Origin: Piezodorus guildinii
Taxonomy: Eukaryota; Arthropoda; Insecta; Hemiptera; Pentatomidae
Reading direction: 5' to 3'
NCBI GenBank assembly: GCA_023052935.1
Contig: CM041292.1
Span: 99,433,587-99,497,586, forward strand
Length of the DNA: 64,000 nucleotides
Part shown: piece by piece, positions 1 to 9,853 of the stretch
How positions within the stretch are numbered: the stretch's first letter is position 1
Layout: every line of letters starts with the position of its first letter
Program-made: the position numbers and the translations under genes
The notes under the pieces: model-generated
Told to the model about the DNA's origin: nothing
Seen by the model: the letters and a program-made list of their open reading frames with translations, nothing else
Databases searched by the model: none

Positions 1-104
1 CAATGAATCTATGATAGAAATCCTCTCATCATAAAATAGTTGAGTTCGTGCACCGTTAAATGGATAAAAATTTATATTATTGGCATTCATTCATTTACCG
101 TAAC

Positions 105-236
105 TTTCCTGATGCTGTGACTAATCAGACGATGCTAGAGTATGATTCCTTAATTTTGCATATTTAGGTTTAATTAAGATGGGGATCTTTAACTAATACC
201 TTACATGGCACAGGTTCGAGAACACCTTTTTATTAA
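105..236 (-). repeat. SINE-A fragment (tRNA-derived SINE, 3' part)
   Basis: This piece matches the body of a SINE family seen eight times in the window (I call it SINE-A). Read on the minus strand, it keeps the 3' half with the GTCTGATTAG-like box near the tail and the TGTGCCATGT-like internal box. The tRNA-like head is missing. Divergence from the other copies is high, so it is an old insertion. Confidence 0.6.
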
Positions 237-837
237 AAAAATACGCAAAGTGAAACCTGTCAAAAATATTTTATTTTTTTGTCCGGGTTTGTTCTGTTTT
301 TTTAAACCTATTTTTACTGTACTAGGAGGGCAACATCTATAGCTTTGTTGGAGCTTGTAAGAATGTTAATTATTAAAGTAATTTGATTATTTAAATATTT
401 TAAAGTAGATCTGATCAATTACCATTACAAAAACTTTCAATTATGACAAGATATTATTAATCATCTGTATTTTAAGCTTCCAAATTAAAAAAATTAATTA
501 ATCCCAATAGAATGGATGAATTTTATATATATTTTTTTTTTATTACCAGGCTTATACCACGAAGTTAAAAAATCTAATCATTAATAGATTCCTAATTTAA
601 TTGCCCCTTTATGCCCTATTTATTAGTTTTTGAGAGATTGTTATTTAATTTAAAACTTTTTTTTAATGTTAAATTCGATGGATAGGATTTTAGAATATGG
701 ACATTGTGACTATTGAAATTTATTTATCTAATTTTCAAGAAATATCTCCTGATAATTGAGGCACGTAACCTAACGTAACCTAAACGTAAGCATTACTAAA
801 ATATAATAGAAAAATAATGATTTTTAAGAAATAAATG
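237..837. other. AT-rich sequence without recognisable genes
   Basis: I see no coding region, RNA gene or repeat match here. The stretch is AT-rich with short A and T runs. Confidence 0.5.
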
Positions 838-906
838 AATGATAATAAATAATTAGTTAGCTCCTTAATCTTCCGAAAACAGTTTAATACACATAAACAT
901 CAAAAC

Positions 907-930
907 GAGTCATCCTTCCCCATCATCAGG
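907..930 (-). ncRNA. Degenerate hammerhead-like motif, left arm of foldback 1
   Basis: On the minus strand a GAGTC (930-934) stands directly before CTGATGA (923-929), and GACTC (907-911) lies downstream, giving a perfect 5-bp helix I. The helix II 3' strand and the GAAA box are deleted, so this copy cannot be active. It is useful because it preserves the helix I pairing that has decayed in the other arm. Confidence 0.5.
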
Positions 931-1187
931 ACTCACTTTACTCTCTATCACATTATAATTTCATATTTCCGATAATTTGTAAATAAAATTTCTTCTAATA
1001 TTCTTCATATGGTTGAAACCACCCTCTATATATAAATTCATATTTATTATAAAATTTCATTCTTCCAATTAACCTATTTTTATTATGAATTTATATATGG
1101 AGGGTGGTTTCAACCATACGAAGAATATTAGAAGATATTTTATTGAAAAATTATCGGGAATATCAAAATATAATGTGATAGTAAAGT

Positions 1188-1227
1188 GAGCCCTGATGAT
1201 GGGGAAGGCCCTCGAAACATTAACTCG
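1188..1227 (+). ncRNA. Hammerhead-ribozyme-like motif, right arm of foldback 1
   Basis: CTGATGA lies at 1193-1199, followed by one unpaired T, then GGGG (1201-1204) pairing with CCTC (1210-1213, one G-T wobble), then GAAA at 1214-1217. GAG (1188-1190) can pair with CTC (1224-1226) as a remnant of helix I. The core residues of a hammerhead (CUGANGA and GAAA) are all present. The extra T between A9 and helix II recurs in every copy in the window and is a departure from the textbook fold. Activity is not shown. Confidence 0.55.
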
Positions 1228-1403
1228 TTTTGATGTTTATGTATAATACTCCTTTTCCACACACGGGCTCGCCTTAGTGGGATAATGACTTCTACTAGCA
1301 GTGTAAAAAGTCAATATTTTTATTTGAATAAATAAGTTATTAAAAAAAAATAAATAAACTGTTTTTAGAAGATTAAAGAACCAACTAATTATTTATTATC
1401 AAA

Positions 1404-1696
1404 TTAATTCTTCCATTTAACCTATATTTATCATAAATAAATGATATTTTTCTTCTTCTTATGATTTTTTTTAAACTCTAATTTAGTATCATGTGATGCT
1501 AAAATTTTCTTAAACTTTTTTCCTTTTACTTTATATTGTTTTATTTTAGGGATATTTATGTTCATCTATAATTTTATGTTAAATCTAACACAGATTTGTT
1601 ATTTCTCCTGATAAGTAAACATACGCCCAACCAATTAGTAAACATATTATGAAAGTATAGTTTAATACATGATATAAATGAAATATACATACATAC

Positions 1697-1697
<1 letters not shown>
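1404..1697. other. AT-rich stretch; includes a second copy of the foldback centre motif
   Basis: Positions 1405-1442 resemble the centre of foldback 1 (AATTCTTCCATTTAACCTA). The rest shows no feature that I can support. Confidence 0.4.

Positions 1698-1757
<60 letters not shown>
1698..1757. repeat. (TA)n microsatellite
   Basis: An uninterrupted AT dinucleotide run of about 58 bases. Confidence 0.95.
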
Positions 1758-1760
<3 letters not shown>

Positions 1761-3175
1761 TTAATTTAAGAGAAAATAACGAGAACTTTTCGAGATTATA
1801 AGTCCTTGACCTAATGGGTAAAGAAAAAAGTATGATTCTGAAAAGATTATCCAAAAGTGATTCGCCTTTCTTGGATCAATATGGCCGTTATTAAATTATA
1901 AAGCCTCTCGATAAGAAACTAATCCTAAAACCTTAAAATTATCTCCTGTAATCGGATCTTCAAGGCATCTTCACATTTAATGAACAGAGTTCATCAAGTA
2001 TTCTTGACAGATTAAGCGCATTATTTGGCGTTTCCTTTAATGATTGGAACCCTACCGATAAAAACATATTTTTTTCCTTTATGATTTCAACGCCATGAAA
2101 ATTGCTTTTAATGTTTTAATCGCGATAATGAAGTTGAGGTCCCAAGTAGAGTGAATTATGTTGGCAAAATTTAAATATTTTAAAACAAAGACTGACTTCC
2201 GATTATTTCACCTATAATAGCTCCTACAGTCGACTATACATCCTCAATATAAAGTCTCAATTCATAAAATAATTATAATTTCAGTAAACACAGGCCTGCA
2301 AAGAACATACGACAATGGTCATAAAAAATTGAAAGAACTCGGTATTTCAAAAACTTATAACTCATTAGATATGGAATTTTCCATCAGTGCATACGTTAAA
2401 TGATTCTACCTGAATAAGGCCAGTTGAGTTTTGATTCTTTCAATCGCTTACTAAGGAGGTGTCCTCAGCATTATTTAAATACTGAACATATCGCTAAAAA
2501 CACCTGTCAGCAGGTTGCGAAAACATGCTATTTGCTGATATTTTCCTTATTTATGCATTAATAGAGACTCCATAGAAAGGATTACAAATAGTTAAAAGTA
2601 TCTATGAATGCATTATGTAAAGATTTTTAAAAATTGGTTCAGTAATAAATCCTTATAATAGAAAATTTATATCATTTAGTAGAAAATTAAATTACAGTTG
2701 TGTTAGCCACCACCTCTAATAGTGCAAGAACAAATAAAGTTTATTGTTTGATATAAGTTAATCTCTTTATACTAGAAACTTGATTTTAAGTATATTTAAT
2801 AAAAAAAAAAAAAAAATCAAACCCTTAAGCATTTCTATTCACTAAAATTCTCTGCAGAGATTTTCAGGAGCTAACACCCCCTCAATATGATCATACTTAC
2901 AGATTTGTAACTTCCACTTAAAAAATATTAAAATTATACAAATAGATAAAGAATAAAACAACTTCTCCATGCAAAAATATGATTTGGAGCATTTAAAACT
3001 ACTTCTATAATTGCACAGCTGACTAAAGAAAATATCAAACAGATGAAAAAGTATTCTTCTAAAAACGTGTGATCATACAATATTATTGTGATCAACAATA
3101 TTACAAGTAAATTTAAGAAAATAATCAAATAATTTATTTATTATTTTTGTTATATTTTTCTCAGTTTATTTATTT
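1758..3175. other. Non-coding AT-rich region with one foldback relative (2130-2260)
   Basis: No gene is visible. On the minus strand, 2165-2250 matches the flank of the hammerhead-bearing repeat at 63540-63730: the boxes GAGGATGTATAGTCG and AAATAATCGGAAGTCAGTC are shared. Short A runs occur near 2802-2816. Confidence 0.45.
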
Positions 3176-3179
3176 TTTG

Positions 3180-3370
3180 TTTTTCGGACGAGGCGTCTGG
3201 AAAGAAGATGGCCACGAGACCTTCTTGTGTAGATTCACTACTAGATTGCTGCCAATGGACAGTTTTTCTTCATGTTTTTTTTCATGAGTATTATCATTTA
3301 GCAGCATAATTACTTGTTGTACTATAATAAACATTTGTACATTTTAATAAAATAAACAAAAAATAATTTT
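3180..3370 (+). mobile_element. 3' end fragment of a jockey-like LINE
   Basis: The segment starts with a GAGGCGTCTGGAAAGAAGATG box that matches the ORF2 terminus and 3' UTR of the large jockey-like element at 9695-13940 (read on its minus strand). It ends in AATAAA-type A-rich sequence near 3345-3362. Only the last codons and the 3' UTR remain, as expected for a strongly 5'-truncated retrotransposition product. Confidence 0.6.
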
Positions 3371-3693
3371 TTTTTATATAATCTATAACAATACCATTCA
3401 TAACATACACCAAAAATGTATTTACCAAATAGAATTTGGTTTAAAATATTTAATTTCATTTGTATATATTTAATAAATACATAAAAAATATAATTTAAAT
3501 AACAATCATGTGATAACAGAGTAAAAACATAGCTTTTTAATTTTAGTTACATTAGCACCACATTCTATTTGATGAGATACACTAAACAATGATTTTTTCA
3601 AATGTAATATTTACATGAAAAATAAATAAACATTGAATATTTCTCTGCTATCAACTCTGATTAATAAATCAATTATATGAAATATGATCAAAA

Positions 3694-3716
3694 TAATATA
3701 TATATATATATATATA

Positions 3717-3747
<31 letters not shown>

Positions 3748-3752
3748 TTTTT
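3694..3752. repeat. (TA)n followed by a poly-T run
   Basis: TA repeats with one phase break, then about 22 T residues. The T run could be the tail of a minus-strand insertion, but no partner could be defined. Confidence 0.8.
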
Positions 3753-3769
3753 ATAACAAGCTAAAATTC

Positions 3770-5175
3770 AGTCTTTCCTCTTCGTCGTAAATCTATGACT
3801 TCCTGATCTACAGTATCCTTAAATAACACTCAACTACGACCTGTTGTACCGATTCGATACCTAGGACTTCATCTTGCCAACACTCACTAAACAAACGACC
3901 AAAATTTCCTCTTATCTAGAAAGGCTCATCATTCACATTACTAACATAAGATCAATCAGGACCTACGCAATTTGGCTTTGAGACTCTACACGATCGAATT
4001 CATCCTTTTTCTATCCATACAACCAAACTTCATTCGTAAAAGCCTCAAAGCTTTGCCATCAATAAACCACAATGAATTTTATGCTCCTTTTTTTTTGGCT
4101 GGAACCAGATAGTTCTATTAATGGCAAACCCCTTCCTTTTTATGAGAAATTCCCACTCTAACCTACTGGTATCCATCCTTGCTTCCTCTTCAATTCTCGA
4201 TAGTCCATCGAGACTTTTGAAAAGATGATTCCGCGAGGCTGATTTGAAAACATTTTACAATGTTCCTGCATGCGTATCATGTCCTTACTTTATATTTCAC
4301 TAACATTTACTACATGTATTAATGCAAATAATTGTTAATTATAGTTTGATTAATAGTTTAAGCCATTACACTTTTGATAGTTCAAGAAATATGGCGTGAT
4401 ATCTGGACAGCTCTTCTGACATTCCTCCAAGGGATATTACTCCCAGTTCTGTCATGTTTTATGTTGCAAAACAACCTTGAAGACGTATCAAGTTGGGCTA
4501 CAAGATTAAAAGTAAAAACGAATCATACTAATAGTGTGTTCATTGTTTTCACAATCAAACAGGATATACCTATTCCAACTTCCGACTAAGTATGCTATTG
4601 GGTACTGTACTTAAACAAAAGACTGACATGTAGGACCCACATTAGACTTAGTAGAAAACAGCTGAACAGACGATTAGGACTGTTAGGTTAGGCTTCCTAA
4701 CGAACGATCAAAATTATTCTTGAACACTAAAGTTACTATTTAGAAAGTATTTATCAACCCTCATGGACATACGGGATAGAGCTATGGAGCATTGCCTGAA
4801 CATCTAACATCCGAAGAATTCAGTCTTACCAATGCAAAATTATACGAAAACTTGTGGATGCAGCATATTTTACAAAGGCATGGACTTACTCACAGTAATG
4901 GCTACTGCCACATAAAAATTTCCAAGATAGACTGACTTAAAACATTAATCCATCTTTTCCCAACTAAGACAATTTCACGTTCTTTCAAGGAAAAACAAGT
5001 AGCCGTATAAGCTCTAATTCACTAAATTCTCAACATAATCGCTGACCTAGATTGGGTTGAAAACTCTGAAAGTTCCTTTTGGTCTATGAAATTGAAGAGT
5101 AGACCCGTCATGAGGTGAAAGATCGATTGAGGAATATTTCAATCAAGAAGTTTCCAGTACGTGACCTAGGGCCTT
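3770..5175 (+). pseudogene. Decayed jockey-like reverse transcriptase, C-terminal region
   Basis: Translated in shifting frames, 3775-3900 gives TLRRKSMTS and VPIRYLGLHL, which match TFTLRRKPMTS and QIPYLGLLL in the jockey-like ORF2 at 9854-12507. A second block, 4374-5000, gives a region before the thumb (SSWATRLKVKTNHTNSVF), then HIRLSRKQLNRRLGLL and then YQPSWTYGIELWSIA, the conserved post-RT segment of jockey-clade LINEs. Stops and frame changes are frequent. It may be two overlapping insertions rather than one. It makes no protein. Confidence 0.65.
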
Positions 5176-5699
5176 CAGGTAGCTTGATGTTTTCATCTAT
5201 TGTTCCAGATGTTCTTGTTTCCTAACTCATTTCGTGCTAGCGTTTTCATCCCCATATTATAGTTTCATATCCTTTGTTTCCCTTTATGTTCCAACCTAAG
5301 AAATCTATCATTCACATATTTCACGTTACGTTCCAATGCTAGAAAAAACAATTTATCTAGCTGACGTGATTGGATTAAGCCAATTATTCTGTATTTTGAA
5401 AAAAAAAAAAAAAAAAGAATAGTAAGTTTCTTTTGCCTCGGTAACTGCATTGCATCGGAAACTACTTCGTTAAAAGAGTTATTGTAATTGAGCTACAGGA
5501 TTTCGAAAACAGTCAAGTCCATTTTCCAATTTCAGTTTATACAATATGCTAAACTCGCTTCATTATTTTCGATTATGTTTTTCTCTTGTAAATCAAAATC
5601 TCTAATAAAAAATTCTGAAGCCTGCAACATGTTTTTTTCATTGAAATTTCAATCAAAGACCGTTCTGTTAAACATTGATCATCAATTTAATCAACCCTG
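5176..5699. other. No recognisable feature; A run at 5399-5417
   Basis: No coding or RNA signal was found. The A run may mark the end of a plus-strand insertion whose 5' end I could not place. Confidence 0.4.
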
Positions 5700-6175
5700 C
5701 GACGTTTTGTGAACATTTATACTGGAGTTCTGACACTGGCCAGATCCTCCACTCATGTACTGGATGTTTGTGGCTATTGCGCCCTAACTCAGCCTCCACT
5801 GGCTTACACCAGTGATGCGGCTGACTGGCTGTGGGATCTCTTGGATTCGGCTTTCCCACTTGTGGAGGGAGAAGCCCAGTCCTGGGTCCCTTTAGCAGAT
5901 TGTATATATTGTACAAAGTTAAGTTTGTTTGTATGATGTTTATTCATTACCCAGCTTGTATTTATCTCTACTACACGTTGTAGTTTTTTTCTTTTTATTA
6001 ATTGTTATTTTTTTTTTTTATATTTGAATTTATTTACTTCTGATTTTATGTAATTTGACTTTATCATTATTTTCTGTATATATTGTATGAATATGTATCA
6101 CATCAATAATACTACTGTTCATTATGAAACAAATTGTAATATTTCTCAATAAATAAAAAAAAAAAATAATAATAA
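5700..6175 (+). mobile_element. 3' end of a LINE (tail family T, longest copy)
   Basis: The last 130 bases (about 6045-6175) occur in three other places (31960-32125, 35690-35835, and 47261-47405 reversed). Shared blocks are a TTTGACTTTATCATT box, a TGTATGAATRTG box, a TGTTCAT box and a TTGTAATATWTC box before an A-rich tail. Four independent, differently truncated copies that share one 3' end are typical of target-primed LINE insertion. The GC-richer part (5700-5900) is probably the end of an ORF, but I cannot assign a clade. Confidence 0.6.
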
Positions 6176-7100
6176 AAATCATAATAATACGTGATCTAAA
6201 ATGGCACTTCCGATCAAGTCGATTTTTAGAAAAATATTGCCTCAACACCGGGTCATCTTTCTTTCTTTAATATGGTATTTCAGCTTCGAACTACTTTTGG
6301 TCGATGAAAAAAAAATCACAAAACATCAAATCACATACTTTTACAGACATTTACCCAGGGATACTTATTTCAGGAGAATTTTTTGAACTCAGGGTTTCAT
6401 AAAATGTGTACTTCCTTCGAAATTTTGAAGTTTTGGTATTGTTTCATTATTGAAAATCCCTCCGCGGGTGCCTTCCGACCACAGAATAGAGTTTTTACAG
6501 ATTTGACGTAGATTTCCCAGGAGGCCGACTCCACGATGATCATTGGAACTCGACATTACCATCAGCCACGTATATAAATAGGTTATTTAAAAATATTAAG
6601 ACAAATTTAATTATGTATTTTGGAATAATTAAGCCAATGATTCGAAATGCTAAAACATAGCTCATGAGTTCACCTTGTCTCCACGATTAACATTATTTTT
6701 TTTCCTTTAAACGGCTTAAGAATTTGTAGTTTATGAGAGTTCAAAGAAATAAAATACATACATATATATATATATATATATAATTTATGCAAGAAAATTT
6801 AAGTATCGGATAAATAACACAAAAAAGTTCTATTTTTAACTTAATGTTTTTTATATGATGCTAAAATTAATAATTATTATTAACCGAACTTAAAACTTGG
6901 TTCGTGATTGATAAAATATGTTTTTATGTAGTATACATTTAGTTGCTTTTCATTATTTATATGTCTTAAGTAGTTACTTTTTGAGTTGAAATTTATAAAA
7001 AAAATTGTTGACAATATTATTTTCGACCTCTAAGAATGAAGATTTTTCTCATTTAAACGAAAATTAATAAAATCTAAACTTATCCTTCTTTCTCAAACTC
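6176..7100. other. Non-coding AT-rich region, (TA)n at 6763-6782
   Basis: No supported gene. A moderately GC-rich stretch at 6450-6580 shows no long open frame. Confidence 0.4.
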
Positions 7101-7104
7101 TTTT

Positions 7105-7480
7105 GAGCCTCAGTCCATCACCGTCTCCCATTCCTACATTTGGCCTTTTGGTCCATTTGACCCTAAGTCATTTCCCTTGCTTTTCCGAATCCTTCTAGAT
7201 GTTCTGTATATGTTCAGCTGGGTTGTCCTTCAGGTTTTGTCTCCATATACCATTCAGTCTTTGAGGTTTTCAGTATTCTTAAGACCTGAATTGTATCTAC
7301 TAATTGTTGTTTACACCACTGGGGCTAATTCTAATTTATCCCTAATGACTTAATTACGGAAACAGTCTCTTTTTTTTTTCCAATACGTTTCTCAGAAAAA
7401 TTATCTATGCAGCAGTAATTCTTGAGACATGTTTCTCCAGGGTTGTCCAGAGGTCTGCTCCATGTAGCGAAACTAATATT
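7105..7480 (-). pseudogene. Decayed LINE reverse transcriptase C-terminus
   Basis: On the minus strand the frames read LLHGADLWTTLEKHVSRITAA, then IFLRNVLEKKRDCFRN and VIRDKLELAPV. This aligns with LLYGAESWIMNERLLSRITAS, MKFLRRIVGKTRRDCVRN and RIREELNV in the LINE at 58909-60671. Several stops and at least two frame changes are present. It is an old relative of that LINE and is not expressed as protein. Confidence 0.6.
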
Positions 7481-7859
7481 AAACTAAATACAAGAAAAAT
7501 ATGGTGCGTGAAACACATGCCTTTCACTTCCCTCCGTTGTTAAAATCAATTTAAGAATTTTTAAAGACCGTAAAAGATTAAATATGTTTAAAAAATTAAT
7601 TAAATTGATTTTTGATAGATTATAATTTAAAACAATCAACTGATTTTATCCGCTTTTCATCACTCTCCATTACATTTTACAACTTTGTATATACCATAAT
7701 TTGGAACGATATATCATAAATGTATATTATGGTTCTCATCTTAAAAAATAAAAAAAAAAATACATTAAAAGAACACTTTTTGTTAATTATCAAATTCGTT
7801 CAACTTGTTAATATAAATGTTTTTTATTAATGCTAACAACATGAAATGGTTATTTTTTT

Positions 7860-8262
7860 CTAATCTACAAAATTAAAAATACTGTAAAGAAAGAAAATTT
7901 AAACTATCGGCATTTAAGCCCTGTCGGACTATTTCAATTAGAATAAAACCTGCATAAAATTGAATCCCATTAAATTTTACATAAGTTTAATCAAAATCGT
8001 TAGTGCCGTTCTTGAGAAAATTGGAAAACGTTCAAAATGCATGGTATAAAGTGACTCTTATGGTCAGCTGGTTTTGATGAAAATGTTGCTGTACCATCCC
8101 AGGCATAGACGCTCACACACAAACACCTTTTTACGGGACTTGGTAATTTGGACTCAAGTTACTCTAAAACTTGTATTTCCGTTTGAAAGTGGAATTCGAA
8201 AATATTCACGATCGCAATACTTTCTCTTACTATATATTTCATATATAGGTAAGCGAAAGTAA
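7860..8262 (-). repeat. Dispersed family Y, copy 1
   Basis: Reversed, this begins with the family start (TATATGAAATATATAGTAA at 8233-8251) and runs to the box around 7905-7990 that pairs with GGGCTTAAATGCCGAT at 58268-58283. It includes a GCGATCGTGAATATT-type box and the GGATGGTACAGCAACATTTT box. The family has no coding capacity that I can see. Confidence 0.65.
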
Positions 8263-8571
8263 TAAAATGTCATAAATTTAGCCATAAAAATTTTCTACAT
8301 TCCTGTCAACCTAAGGTAAACTTCTGACCAATCTTATCCCTTTTATTGCCGGATGGATTGCTCAGGACTCTCAGAAGATATAAGTTTTTCTGTCATAGCC
8401 ATGCAATAGATAAGGATGTCCAGTAAATTAGAAAAATGTAATTATTTGTGTTGAAATTTTCATTATTGAAAAAAAAAAGTTATTCTTATAAGTGTATAAT
8501 TGAATTTGATTAGTTAATGATAAAATATTTAGTTATTAATAATATTTAAACATTAATGATAAAATATTTAG

Positions 8572-8829
8572 CTTGAGAAACCTCCGATCAGACATAAAGA
8601 TTCAGAGCGGGATCTTATTTGCACTAAACTCTCTAACAAAATACTCGGAACCGATGATATAAGATTATTTCAAAGGACCAACCCCATACTTTATTTTCCA
8701 GAAATGAAGAAAAGCAGAGAAGATATTGGATAAGGAGAAGAGTACCTATATAAAACGAAGGAGGAGTTATCAGCAAAGACATCACTTCTCTACCTGACCC
8801 CATTACCAAAGGATATTGTTCCTCTGTGA
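8572..8829 (+). pseudogene. Unidentified coding remnant or possible terminal exon
   Basis: One frame is open for 53 codons from just after a TTTAG (8567-8571) to TAA at 8731-8733. It continues in the same frame with protein-like composition for 32 more codons to TGA at 8827-8829. Recognisable stretches are TDDIRLFQRTNPILYFPE and EELSAKTSLLYLTPLP. The TTTAG could be a splice acceptor, although the upstream tract is not pyrimidine-rich. AATAAA follows at 9078-9083 after a GC-richer stretch. I do not recognise the family. Either it is a decayed transposon or gene copy with one nonsense change, or the final exon of a gene lying to the left. Confidence 0.35.
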
Positions 8830-8847
8830 GGTGTCCTCTCCACAGAG
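8822..8847. other. Perfect 7-bp palindromic hairpin, CTCTGTG / CACAGAG
   Basis: CTCTGTG and CACAGAG enclose a nested GAGG/CCTC pair. It overlaps the end of the unidentified coding remnant. Its meaning is unknown. Confidence 0.5.
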
Positions 8848-9694
8848 ATATTTATACACCTCTGGTCCTACGAGTGGGGCATAACCCCCGAATGTCCCCC
8901 CTCCTTTCCTGAAAACAATATCGCAACAACCACAAGGAGGGTTGACAGAGGCCCTCCAATCTGGGCCTACAAGACATTTATTACAACTCCCGGATCCCTC
9001 TCTTGGAGTGGCTGGAATTTTTTATTAGAATTTAGTTTATGCTCTTATTGTGTTTTCTCAAAAGAAGAGGATAAACAATAAAGCCAGGGGAAAATAGAAG
9101 ACTGTAAAAATTTCTGCGTTTCCATTTACCTCTCCAGCCCTTTCTCCTAGTTCCTGTTGAAGGGTTTAATTAAATCAGCAAAAGGTCCTCCACTGTCATA
9201 GGATTTTATAAAGAGAGCTAAATAATAAAGTCCTTTAGTATAGTTTTATTTATTTTTTACTTTATACAATAGCAGTCGAAAAAAGCAATTGTTTGCGTAT
9301 ATAAAAATTAATAATATATTCATTCAATTATCAAGATAAAACTGACGTTTGACCATTTATTTTTCAATTCCGATTTGGTTTATATTTATTACATATTATT
9401 ATTATTTTTTTTTGCAGCAAAAAATCCTAAATCCTTCCATTCCATTACTTTATAAATCCTTAAATTGTTACCTGCTGTGACGAGCTTATATGTTAATTTT
9501 AAGTCTTTTAAACAAAAAGAAATTCATTGATAATTGATCCTTTTTTTCTATAGCTTGTTCATTATCATGTTGGTTTTATACTGTGTTTAAATTTGTTTTG
9601 ATAATTTTGTCACAGTACCTCTACAAAAACCTATGCATTATTATATTTTTCATTAATATCATAAACATTAAAAAAAGCTGTACTCTGTAATGAA
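8848..9694. other. GC-richer tract (8850-9120), then AT-rich non-coding DNA
   Basis: The first 270 bases are C- and G-richer than the surroundings and end with AATAAA at 9078. This could be a 3' UTR or part of an unrecognised LTR, but no matching second copy lies in the window. The rest shows nothing. Confidence 0.35.
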
Positions 9695-9853
9695 TTTTTT
9701 TTTTTTTTATTTATTTATTTATTGAAATTTACAACTGTAATTTACATTACAACAAGTAAATATGCTAAAAGAAAAATCACATGAGACAGATTTGTAGAGG
9801 AACAACCCAACGGTAGCACTCCAGTAACTATTTTAACCTAGAAGGTCTCGAGT

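Larger units (their letters stand above)
838..1403. repeat. Foldback element 1 (long inverted repeat with hammerhead-like motifs)
   Basis: Two arms face each other around a centre near 1063. The left arm (about 838-1050) reads as the reverse complement of the right arm (about 1078-1250, then 1350-1403). The outer ends pair (GATAATAAATAATTAGTT with its complement at 1385-1403) and the inner ends pair around the GGAGGGTGGTTTCAACCAT box. About 100 bases (1250-1350) interrupt the right arm. Each arm holds a hammerhead-like motif: the right arm keeps both core boxes, the left arm has lost the GAAA box. A single-arm relative lies at 62285-62540. Confidence 0.75.

Noticed and set aside
838..1403. 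A bacterial-type terminator or CRISPR-like palindromes
   Set aside because: The host is clearly eukaryotic and the inverted repeat is hundreds of bases long; no spaced direct repeats exist.
1585..1854. Small proteins rich in Ile-Tyr on TA repeats (also at 22107-22423 and 32736-32963)
   Set aside because: They are translations of microsatellites.
8580..9120. A solo LTR
   Set aside because: No TG...CA ends with a duplication and no second copy in the window.
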